In this document: piece by piece, positions 24,721 to 32,913 of the stretch
Layout: every line of letters begins with the position of its first letter
Numbering within the stretch: position 1 is the first letter of the stretch
Assembly: GCA_002490705.1 (NCBI GenBank)
Contig: DKUO01000046.1
Location: 76,282 to 140,281 of the forward strand
From: Lachnospiraceae bacterium UBA7202
GTDB taxonomy: Bacteria > Bacillota > Clostridia > Lachnospirales > Lachnospiraceae
Direction: 5' to 3'
Length of the DNA stretch: 64,000 nucleotides
Translations under genes and position numbers: made by a program
Notes under the pieces: generated by a model
What the model was told of the DNA's origin: nothing
Databases searched by the model: none
The model's input: only the letters and a program-made list of their open reading frames with translations

Positions 24721-25804
24721 CAAGCGTAACCATAAAATACTCATACAGATTATCCTGTTTCTTGCGATATTTTTTGCGATTCTTCTGCCGGTGTCCTATA
24801 TGGTCAGAACCAACGGCGATGTGAAAGACCGGTTTGCGGGATTTTATGCCGAGAAGAAGAACTCCCTTGACGTGGTGATGATCGGATCAAGCCCGGTATT
24901 TCCTTACTATGCGGCGCCTAAGCTGTGGGGAGAGACGGGAATCGCAATGTATCCCCTGTCCACCAACGTACAGCGGCCGGCGGCCATGCGGTATCTGGTG
25001 GAGGAGGCGGAGAAAAGCCAGTCTCCTGCGCTGTATATTTTTGAAATGCGCATGTTTACGATGGAAGAAGAGGGCCTGATGGACAATATGGCTTATACCC
25101 GGGGCGTGACGGACAATCTGCGGTATTCGCTCCTGCGGGCGAGAGCCATACAGGGCCTGGTGCCTGCGGACGACGAGGAGGGCCGCCTGAGCTATCATCT
25201 GGATATTATGAAGTATCATACCAACTGGAAAATGCTGGCGCTCCCTTCGGAGTGGGCCAATATGTTCTACTGCCACAGACATCCCCTGAAAGGCTATACC
25301 TTCCGGGATGAGGTGGGGCCCCAGCCGATGCCCTCCTGCGGCGGTGACAAGGGAATTCTGGCTATGCCGCCGGAGCAGGAAACGTATCTGCGGGAGCTGA
25401 TCGCCTACCTGAAGGCGGAGGGAAAAGAAGCCCTGTTTCTGGTATCACCCTATGGGGAATCCCTCGAGGAACAGCAGATGTTCAACTATATGGCGGAAAT
25501 TGTGGAAGAGAATGGCTATGCCTTTCTCAATATGAACGATTACTATGGGGAGACTGGAATTGTCTTTGAGGAGGATTTTGCGGACTATGGCAGCCATACC
25601 AATGCGGTAGGGGCGGAAAAATGTACGGAATTTCTGAAAAAATATCTGGAGGCGCATTATGCCCTCCCAGACCACCGTGGAGACGCCTCTTATGAATCGT
25701 GGGACAATTCTTACACCCTTTGGCTAAAACGGCAGGATGAGGCTGTCAGGACGGTCAGAGAGCGCATTGCGAATGAGGATTACGCCGAGATCGTGGAAGA
25801 ATGA
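24713..25804 (+). CDS. membrane-anchored SGNH-fold protein (second copy)
   Basis: A 363-residue protein with an N-terminal membrane segment (residues ~9-28) and an extracytoplasmic SGNH-type domain: V-V-M-I-G-S-S (residues ~54-60) as block I and D-Y-G-S-H-T-N-A-V-G near residue 297 as the Asp/His block. It has the layout of DltD/AlgJ-type accessory acyl-transfer proteins but no MBOAT beside it; the only MBOAT in the window is at 15895. It overlaps the preceding GT4 by 8 bases and precedes an asparagine-synthase gene. It may act on a different position of the same polymer or be a glycan esterase. Confidence 0.72.
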   Translation: MDNKRNHKILIQIILFLAIFFAILLPVSYMVRTNGDVKDRFAGFYAEKKNSLDVVMIGSSPVFPYYAAPKLWGETGIAMYPLSTNVQRPAAMRYLVEEAEKSQSPALYIFEMRMFTMEEEGLMDNMAYTRGVTDNLRYSLLRARAIQGLVPADDEEGRLSYHLDIMKYHTNWKMLALPSEWANMFYCHRHPLKGYTFRDEVGPQPMPSCGGDKGILAMPPEQETYLRELIAYLKAEGKEALFLVSPYGESLEEQQMFNYMAEIVEENGYAFLNMNDYYGETGIVFEEDFADYGSHTNAVGAEKCTEFLKKYLEAHYALPDHRGDASYESWDNSYTLWLKRQDEAVRTVRERIANEDYAEIVEE

Positions 25805-25826
25805 GGAAAAGAGGAAAAGATAACAT

Positions 25827-27785
25827 ATGTGTGGAATCGCGGGTTTTTGCAATTTTAAGGGAGACTGGCAGAAGAATATCGAGCGGATGTGCGATAAAAT
25901 GCGCTATCGCGGGCCGGACGCCGCAGGCGTTTGGGCGACCGACGACCACAGGGTCGTGTTGGGCCACAGGCGGCTTGCGGTTGTGGATCTGACGCCCACA
26001 GGGGCCCAGCCCATGCTGTCCCGCGACGGCAGATATGTGATTGCCTACAATGGTGAGATATACAATCATACCGATATCAGGAAAAAACTGCTGGCAGAGA
26101 AAAAGACGTCCGCCTTTCGGGGGACTTCCGACACGGAGACACTTCTGGAGGCTGTCGCCGCGTACGGGTTGACGGATGCGCTGAAAATGGCAAAGGGAAT
26201 GTTTGCTATTGCGTTGTTTGACAGGCGAGAACACACGTTATTTCTCGCCCGGGACAGAATCGGAGAGAAGCCTTTATACTACGGAATATTAAAGGGTGAT
26301 ATAAATAATGAAGAGAACGAAGGGAGCTTTGTGTTTGGTTCCGACCTCAATTCGATTGCCGCGCTGGATGGATTTACCAATCCGGTCAACGCAGATATAT
26401 TGGGCGATTACATGCGTTATGGTTATATTCCGGCTCCCTATTCCATCTATCGCGGGATTTGGAAGCTGGAACCAGGAGAAATATTAAAGGTTAAATCACC
26501 ATTTGACAAACCGGAGATTTCAACCTACTGGTCAATGATGGAAACAGCGTTTTCCGGGCAGAAAAATCTCTTTCGCGGAAGCGAGGCAGAAGCGGCACTG
26601 GAGCTGGAACGGCTTTTGAGAAAATCCATTGCCGGACAGATGGTGGCGGATGTGCCGGTAGGCGCTTTTCTCTCTGCGGGGATCGACAGCAGTACAGTGG
26701 TGTCATTGATGCAGGCGCAGAGTGCCCGCAAAGTAAGAACCTTTACGGTGGGTATGGGAGAGGAGGCTTTCAACGAGGCACCTCTTGCAAAGGAGATCGC
26801 CGCAAGGCTCGGAACCGAGCACACGGAAGTCTATATCACGGAGGAGGATGCGAAAAGCGTGATTCCCTCTTTGAGCGCCATGTTTGGAGAGCCCTTTGCG
26901 GATTCATCGCAGATTCCCACCTATCTGGTGAGCCGGATTACAAGAGAACATGTGACGGTGTCCCTGAGCGGGGATGGCGGGGACGAGCTGTTCTGTGGAT
27001 ATAACACCTATTATTCTATTGAGCGTATCTGGAATCAGGTGAGAAAGCTGCCCTATCCGCTCCGGCTGCCGGCTGCCGAAGCCCTTGGCATGACAGCCCG
27101 CCTGACGGGGAAGGCGTCTCTGGCCACAAGGGCAAGGCTTTTGGGTGCGCATTCCATAGAAGACATGTATCTGCGCTCGGAGATCGGAGAGGGGCTTAAG
27201 CTGGTGAAGAGGCAGACCGGCGGCAATAGGGTCGATTTTGGGCCGTGGGACGCGATACAGACCAGAGAGGCGGGACGGACCTGGATGGATGTTTATCCGG
27301 CGGGCCTGTTGGAGGAACCCCAGCATAATCTGATGCTGATGGATCTTTTGATGTATCATCCCGACGATATCTTAAACAAGGTGGACAGGACGGCCATGGC
27401 GGTGTCTTTGGAGACGAGAGTGCCGATGCTTGACCGGGATGTGGTGGAGTTTGCGTGGACACTTCCCCTTGCTTATAAACAGGGCGGCGGCGTCAGCAAG
27501 AAGATTCTGCGGGATATCCTTTACCGTTATGTGCCCCGTGAATGGATGGAGCGTCCCAAGACGGGGTTTGCGATTCCGCTTCACCGCTGGTTGAAGCAGC
27601 CGGGGCTTCGAGAGTGGGCGGAAAGCCTGCTTGCCCCCTCCCTTTTGGAAGAGCAGGGACTACTCGAGACGGCGGCTGTGAGAAAATTATGGGATGATTA
27701 TATTATGAGGGATGTCTGGAAGCCCCAAATTTGGCACATTCTGATGCTACAGGAGTGGATAAAGGATAGAAAAATTAAATCTTAA
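25827..27785 (+). CDS. asnB: asparagine synthase-type glutamine amidotransferase (copy 2)
   Basis: A 652-residue protein with the glutaminase nucleophile Cys2 (M-C-G-I-A-G), the PP-loop S-A-G-I-D-S-S near residue 282 and S-G-D-G-G-D-E-L. All landmarks for glutamine hydrolysis and ATP-dependent amidation are present, so both copies look active. Having two in one locus argues for two carboxylate substrates, or one for a uronic acid and one for a different group. It follows the SGNH gene by 22 bases. No free-asparagine role is suggested by the context. Confidence 0.92.
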   Translation: MCGIAGFCNFKGDWQKNIERMCDKMRYRGPDAAGVWATDDHRVVLGHRRLAVVDLTPTGAQPMLSRDGRYVIAYNGEIYNHTDIRKKLLAEKKTSAFRGTSDTETLLEAVAAYGLTDALKMAKGMFAIALFDRREHTLFLARDRIGEKPLYYGILKGDINNEENEGSFVFGSDLNSIAALDGFTNPVNADILGDYMRYGYIPAPYSIYRGIWKLEPGEILKVKSPFDKPEISTYWSMMETAFSGQKNLFRGSEAEAALELERLLRKSIAGQMVADVPVGAFLSAGIDSSTVVSLMQAQSARKVRTFTVGMGEEAFNEAPLAKEIAARLGTEHTEVYITEEDAKSVIPSLSAMFGEPFADSSQIPTYLVSRITREHVTVSLSGDGGDELFCGYNTYYSIERIWNQVRKLPYPLRLPAAEALGMTARLTGKASLATRARLLGAHSIEDMYLRSEIGEGLKLVKRQTGGNRVDFGPWDAIQTREAGRTWMDVYPAGLLEEPQHNLMLMDLLMYHPDDILNKVDRTAMAVSLETRVPMLDRDVVEFAWTLPLAYKQGGGVSKKILRDILYRYVPREWMERPKTGFAIPLHRWLKQPGLREWAESLLAPSLLEEQGLLETAAVRKLWDDYIMRDVWKPQIWHILMLQEWIKDRKIKS

Positions 27786-27975
27786 TTTGGTAAAATATGG
27801 ATAGGGATAATGGGGAAACGGACGTTACAGGAGAGAAACAGCATACAGAAGAAAGATTTAATAACAGGTGAGTAGTGTTATTTATTATCGAATATAAGAA
27901 TCTATACGGAACACAATTAAGAATATCGAGTGACACGAAATAACAGAAAGAGACAGAGGAGACGGAGAAAAGGAA

Positions 27976-29055
27976 GTGGAAATTTTAGAACGGTATCGGC
28001 CGCCAAAGATCAACCAGGAGGAACAGACGGAATTGCTTTCCATAATCATTACCGCCTACAATATAGATGCGTATATTGAGCGGGGGGTTCGGTCGGTCTG
28101 CAATCAGACTTACCATAATTTAGAGATTATTGTGGTGGACGATGGCTCTACGGACACTACGGGACGGATTCTGGATGAACTGGCTGAAAAGGACGCGCGT
28201 ATACGGGTGATTCATGAGGAGAACGGCGGGCCTGCCCGTGCGAGAAATACAGGGATCGCAGAGTCCAGAGGAAACTACATCGGGTTTGTGGATGGGGATG
28301 ACTGGATTGATCCCGACATGTATGAGAAGCTGTTTTCTGCGTTGAGAGACAAACAGGCGGATATTGCAGTCTGTCGTTACCGGCAGGTTGCCCGCACATC
28401 TACGATAGACGAATCTCTGGATAGGGCGGTTCTCTTTGAGGGACAGGAGGCGCTTGCGGCTTATGTGGAGGAGCGGGAGGAATTTGTGATCCAGAACGCG
28501 GCGTGGAACAAACTTTACCGGCGGGAACTGTTACCGAAACCGGCCTTTCCGGAGGGCTGCTGGTATGAGGATATTATGTTTGCCACAGAGGCCCTGGCCC
28601 GTGCCGGACGTTGCATATACCTTGACATTGCCCTGTATAACTATATAATAGACAGAGAGGACAGTATCATGAACCGGCGGATTAATCCGCGCACATTCAC
28701 GGATCAAATTCCAGCCTATTATGAGAAGACGGAACTGTTGAAAAACCTCGGCAGAGAAGATTTGGCGCTGACCCACGATTATTTTTTTTACAAGAGGCTG
28801 CTGCTTTTCTACGGAGACGTTGCAAAGGCGGAGGACGGCGAAGGATTTCGTATGAGGCTTGAGGAGATTTTGAGGCGGGACAGAGAGCGGGCGGAAAGCG
28901 CCTTTCGGTCGCCTGCCGCAGATCCGAGAGACAGAAAGAAACTTGTGCTTTTTTACCGTTCCCCGGCGGCGTATTGCAGGAAACTGCGGTGGGATGAGCA
29001 GGTGGTGATTCCCTGTAAGGTGCGGGTGAAAAAGCTTCTCGGGAAATATAAATAA
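27976..29055 (+). CDS. GT2 glycosyltransferase
   Basis: A 359-residue GT-A enzyme: S-I-I-I-T-A-Y-N at the start of the fold, V-V-D-D-G-S-T-D in the nucleotide site, A-R-A-R-N-T-G, and the metal-binding F-V-D-G-D-D-W, followed by the W-Y-E-D catalytic-base region near residue 196. It transfers a nucleotide sugar to a lipid-linked acceptor in the cytoplasm. A GTG start at 27976 after AAAAGGA is the best choice. A 190-base AT-rich gap precedes it, without a convincing promoter or terminator. Confidence 0.92.
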   Translation: MEILERYRPPKINQEEQTELLSIIITAYNIDAYIERGVRSVCNQTYHNLEIIVVDDGSTDTTGRILDELAEKDARIRVIHEENGGPARARNTGIAESRGNYIGFVDGDDWIDPDMYEKLFSALRDKQADIAVCRYRQVARTSTIDESLDRAVLFEGQEALAAYVEEREEFVIQNAAWNKLYRRELLPKPAFPEGCWYEDIMFATEALARAGRCIYLDIALYNYIIDREDSIMNRRINPRTFTDQIPAYYEKTELLKNLGREDLALTHDYFFYKRLLLFYGDVAKAEDGEGFRMRLEEILRRDRERAESAFRSPAADPRDRKKLVLFYRSPAAYCRKLRWDEQVVIPCKVRVKKLLGKYK

Positions 29056-29077
29056 CAAACGTTACTAAAAGGTGAAA

Positions 29078-30034
29078 ATGGTAATTATACAGCTTGCGGG
29101 CGGCTTGGGCAACCAGATGTTCCAGTACGCCCTATATTTGCAACTGAAAAGCCTCGGCAAAGAGGTGAAGATTGACGATGTGTCCGGATTTGCAGAGGAT
29201 GCGCAGAGGGAACCGGCGCTTGCCCCTTTTGGCATCACCTATGAGAAGCCTACCCAAAAAGAGCTTCAAGAGATGCTTGACTCTTCCATGCTGCCGTGGA
29301 GGCGGATGAGGAGGAAACTTTTCGGCAGGCGGAAGAAATCCTATTTTGAGGAGAGTAAACTTTTTATCCCTGAGGTTTTGACGTGGGACGATATTTATCT
29401 GGAAGGCTATTGGCAGTCGGAGAAATATTTTCAGGCAGTGTCGGATCGGGTCAGAGAGGCCTATGACATGGACAGGCTGATTGAGTGGCTGAAACAGGAG
29501 GGCCTGTGGGACGAAGAGGAGGGGCTCACCGGCGGAAGCAGAAGCGCCCGGAATGAAAGTGGTGCGGGAAGGAAAAGCGCCTCGCAGTATTTGAAAGAAA
29601 TATATAACGAGTGTTCTGTTAGTATCCATGTCCGCAGAGGCGATTACCTGACGCCGGAAAATCAGGCGCTTTTCGGCGGGATCTGCACGGACGCTTATTA
29701 CAGGGAGGGTATCCGCCGGATGAGAGAGCGGTATCCGCAGTGCAGGTTTTATCTTTTCTGTAACGACAGGGAGTGGAAGAGCGGCGGTACATGGAAAGAG
29801 GAGGATGTGGAGAGGGTGACGCTTCCGGGAAACCGGCGGGATGTGGATTATGCGGAGTTTGTGCTGATGAGCCGCTGCAAACATCACATTCTGGCAAACA
29901 GCAGTTTCAGCTGGTGGGCTTCCTACCTGAATCCCCATCCGGTAAAGAGCGTTTTTGTGCCGGACCGATGGCTGAACGGGATAGATTGCAGGGATTGTTA
30001 CCGCGAGGATATGGAAAAAATCGTATTGCATTAA
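29078..30034 (+). CDS. GT11 alpha-1,2-fucosyltransferase-type glycosyltransferase
   Basis: A 318-residue GT11 protein with G-G-L-G-N-Q-M-F-Q-Y-A at residues ~7-17, the GDP-sugar motif H-V-R-R-G-D-Y near residue 187 and the C-terminal N-S-S-F-S-W-W motif. These enzymes move fucose (or a similar 6-deoxyhexose) from GDP-sugar, mostly making alpha-1,2 bonds. ATG 29078 has AAAAGG 5 bases upstream; GTG 29072 overlaps that site. No GDP-fucose synthesis genes are present in the window, so the donor must come from elsewhere or be another GDP-sugar. Confidence 0.9.
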   Translation: MVIIQLAGGLGNQMFQYALYLQLKSLGKEVKIDDVSGFAEDAQREPALAPFGITYEKPTQKELQEMLDSSMLPWRRMRRKLFGRRKKSYFEESKLFIPEVLTWDDIYLEGYWQSEKYFQAVSDRVREAYDMDRLIEWLKQEGLWDEEEGLTGGSRSARNESGAGRKSASQYLKEIYNECSVSIHVRRGDYLTPENQALFGGICTDAYYREGIRRMRERYPQCRFYLFCNDREWKSGGTWKEEDVERVTLPGNRRDVDYAEFVLMSRCKHHILANSSFSWWASYLNPHPVKSVFVPDRWLNGIDCRDCYREDMEKIVLH

Positions 30035-30057
30035 TATAAGGAAGGAATACACACTGT

Positions 30058-31857
30058 ATGAGAGATACCGCGAAGGAAAACGAACAGAAAAAGGTGGGAC
30101 TGCTTCAGAAAATTGCCTATCTTTTTGATAAAAAACAGATGGTACAGCTGGCAGGCCTCGCGGTTATGATTCTGATCGGCGGTATTTTGGAGACGTTGGG
30201 CGTGTCCATGATGCTGCCCTTGGTGCAGGCCATTATGTCGCCGGATAAAATTATGGAGAATGAGTTGGTGGGTGGCATCGCCGGTTTTCTGCATGTCGGT
30301 TCTTCGAGAGAGTTGATTCTCTGGATACTTGGAACGACGATCTTTCTCTTTGTTTTCAAAAATGCTTATCTTCTGTTTCAGACCTATGTGCAAAATACTT
30401 TTGTGACCAGAAACCGGAACCGGATGATCAGCCGGGTCATGCGGGAGTTTTTAAACAGGCCCTACGAGGATTATCTGGGGGCGGATATCCCCACGGTATT
30501 CCGGCTGACGGACAGCGATATCCCCAACGCCTTTCAGCTGATTCTGGTGATGATCCAGATGACCACGGAAATCGTGGTGGCGGTGTCGATCTGCCTTGTG
30601 CTCGTTGTTGTGGTGAGTCCGGCGATTTCTATCGGATGCGCCGTTCTCTTTCTGGGAATGACCCTGATGATCACAAAGATACTGAAACCCCGTTTAAACG
30701 CGATCGGCAGAAAGAATCAGGCGATTCAGTCCCGCATTGCAAAATGGCGCATCCAGTCTATTTACGGCTTGAAGGATGTGAAGGTACTGCATCGGGAAGA
30801 GTTTTTTGTGCGCAATTACTATGAGAGCGGCGCGGTCGGCGCCAATGTGGCGAGAAATTACGCTGTCATGAATAATACGCCCAGGCTTCTGATTGAGACG
30901 GTTTTTATCGCGGCGATGCTGTCCTTTATTTTTGCATTTATCGTGCGTGGAGGAGATATCACAGAGCTGTTTTCGACGCTCACTGCCTTTGCGGCGGCGG
31001 CTGTCCGTGTGATGCCGGCCACGAACCGTATCAACACCTATCTTTCGGAGATCGCTTACGCACAGCCCTGTCTGGATTATCTGTATGAGAATCTCACGGA
31101 GAATATGAAGCGGGATGTAAACGGCAGTGTAACGGGATTGACGGCAGAGCAGGAACAGGAGAAAGAGCCGCTTACACTGAACGATAAAATTGTGCTGGAT
31201 CATATCAGATATACCTACCCGAATACGGACAAGCCCATCTTTACGGATGCGCATATGGAGGTCAGGAAGGGACAGTCGGTGGGAATCATGGGCCCTTCGG
31301 GGGCGGGAAAATCTACGATTGTGGATATTCTGCTGGGACTTTTGCATGTGCAGGCGGGTGCGATCACCTGTGATGGCAGGGATATCTTTGACAATTATCC
31401 CTCATGGCTTTCCAAAATCGGCTATATTCCCCAGTCAATTTATTTGATTGACGAGTCCATCAGGGATAACATAGCTTTCGGCATTGATGCGGATAAAATT
31501 GACGACAAGAGGATCTGGGAGGTTCTTGAGGAGGCCCAGCTTAAGACCTTTGTGGAGGAACTCCCGGAAGGATTGGAGACGACAATAGGCGACAGAGGCG
31601 TCAGAATTTCCGGCGGCCAGAGACAGCGTCTCGGTATTGCGAGGGCCCTCTATCACAATCCGGAAATTTTGGTGTTTGACGAGGCCACTTCGGCGCTTGA
31701 CGGCGATACGGAGGCGGCGGTTATGGAAGCGGTCAATAGTTTCCACGGGAAAAAGACCATGGTGATTATCGCCCACCGCCTGAATACGATTGCCAAATGC
31801 GATGTTATATATAAGGTAGAAAACGAGAAAATTACGCAGACCACGTTGGAGGAATAG
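30058..31857 (+). CDS. PglK/MsbA-like ABC transporter, fused permease-ATPase (copy 1)
   Basis: A 599-residue half-transporter: six predicted membrane helices in the first ~330 residues, then an ATPase domain with Walker A G-P-S-G-A-G-K-S (about residue 413), signature I-S-G-G-Q-R-Q-R (about 517) and Walker B V-F-D-E-A-T-S (about 540). The layout and the context of glycosyltransferases match lipid-linked oligosaccharide flippases of the PglK type. It is a clear paralogue of the protein at 57300. It lies between two GT11-type genes, suggesting that it exports the glycan they finish. Confidence 0.9.
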   Translation: MRDTAKENEQKKVGLLQKIAYLFDKKQMVQLAGLAVMILIGGILETLGVSMMLPLVQAIMSPDKIMENELVGGIAGFLHVGSSRELILWILGTTIFLFVFKNAYLLFQTYVQNTFVTRNRNRMISRVMREFLNRPYEDYLGADIPTVFRLTDSDIPNAFQLILVMIQMTTEIVVAVSICLVLVVVVSPAISIGCAVLFLGMTLMITKILKPRLNAIGRKNQAIQSRIAKWRIQSIYGLKDVKVLHREEFFVRNYYESGAVGANVARNYAVMNNTPRLLIETVFIAAMLSFIFAFIVRGGDITELFSTLTAFAAAAVRVMPATNRINTYLSEIAYAQPCLDYLYENLTENMKRDVNGSVTGLTAEQEQEKEPLTLNDKIVLDHIRYTYPNTDKPIFTDAHMEVRKGQSVGIMGPSGAGKSTIVDILLGLLHVQAGAITCDGRDIFDNYPSWLSKIGYIPQSIYLIDESIRDNIAFGIDADKIDDKRIWEVLEEAQLKTFVEELPEGLETTIGDRGVRISGGQRQRLGIARALYHNPEILVFDEATSALDGDTEAAVMEAVNSFHGKKTMVIIAHRLNTIAKCDVIYKVENEKITQTTLEE

Positions 31858-31863
31858 AATCGG

Positions 31864-32913
31864 ATGATAGGGACAGAATTTATCGACGGGCAGGGATTGG
31901 GAAATCAACTGTTCTGCTATGTGACCGCCAGAGCGGTGGCGATGGAAAACGGATACGAATTCGGCACGGCGGGACAGGAACGTTTTGCGGTAAATATACA
32001 CAGTAACCGCGGCATGTATTTCATGGATGTGGATCTGGGCCATGTGATTTCCGAGGAGGATAAGAAAAACTTTAAGGTTTATCACGATGCCGAGAAAAGG
32101 CTCTTTATCGGAAATTCAAACCACGACCTGACTCACGGCTGTTATGTGGCGGGGGCGGACCCGGCGATTCACAGCGTGGCAGATAACACGCTCCTTTACG
32201 GAAATTTGCAGGATGAATCCTATTTCATCAAGTACCTCCCGCAGGTCAAAGAGTGGCTTAAGGTAAAGCCGGAGTATGATTCCTATGAATACAGCAGGGA
32301 AAATCTCTGCGTGATCAATATGCGGGGCGGGGAGTATACGGGAAGCCCGGAGCTTTTGATCAACCGGAGATACTGGCTTCGCGGGATGGAGGAAATGAGA
32401 AAGATCCGCTCCGATATGGAATTTGTCATTGTCACGGACGACGTGGCTACGGCGCAGAAGACGCTGCCGGGCATAGAAGCTCATCATTTTGATATCGGCA
32501 AGGATTATGTCACGCTGAAAAATGCGTATTATCTGCTGCTTTCTAATTCTTCCTTCGCCTGTCTGCCGGCGCATACCAGCGAGACACTGCGGTTCGCGAT
32601 TGCCCCCAAATATTGGGCAAGACACAATGTGTCGGACGGATATTGGGCGTCGGAGCAGAATATTTACAGCCTGTTTCACTATATGGACAGAAAAGGCAGA
32701 CTGTTTACAGCCGACGCCTGTAGGCGGGAGCTTGCCGTCTACAAGAAGCAGTCGAAAAAGTATGCCTCCGTGAACCAAAGGCCGACGGGCGTAAAGCGCC
32801 GGCTTGCGGGACTGCGGGCGCAGTATATATACAAAAAAGCCTATGTCTGCAAGATCGGCCGGGGCGTCATGAGAAGACTGCGGAAATACAAAAAAGGAAA
32901 CGGTTCTATATGA
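31864..32913 (+). CDS. divergent GT11-like glycosyltransferase
   Basis: A 349-residue protein that keeps the GT11 N-terminal motif (G-Q-G-L-G-N-Q-L-F) but has N-M-R-G-G-E-Y near residue 158 where GT11 enzymes have H-x-R-R-G-D-Y. The arginine-glycine core survives, yet the histidine and the Asp are changed, which may alter donor use. The C-terminal motif is S-N-S-S-F-A-C. A basic tail of ~60 residues follows. It starts 6 bases after the ABC gene and overlaps the next by 4. It may use a nucleotide sugar other than GDP-fucose. Confidence 0.75.
   Translation: MIGTEFIDGQGLGNQLFCYVTARAVAMENGYEFGTAGQERFAVNIHSNRGMYFMDVDLGHVISEEDKKNFKVYHDAEKRLFIGNSNHDLTHGCYVAGADPAIHSVADNTLLYGNLQDESYFIKYLPQVKEWLKVKPEYDSYEYSRENLCVINMRGGEYTGSPELLINRRYWLRGMEEMRKIRSDMEFVIVTDDVATAQKTLPGIEAHHFDIGKDYVTLKNAYYLLLSNSSFACLPAHTSETLRFAIAPKYWARHNVSDGYWASEQNIYSLFHYMDRKGRLFTADACRRELAVYKKQSKKYASVNQRPTGVKRRLAGLRAQYIYKKAYVCKIGRGVMRRLRKYKKGNGSI

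Noticed and set aside
31864..32913. Pseudogene status for the divergent GT11-like gene
   Set aside because: The frame is full length, in tight coupling with neighbours, and the changed motif retains the Arg-Gly core, so it is more likely diverged than dead.
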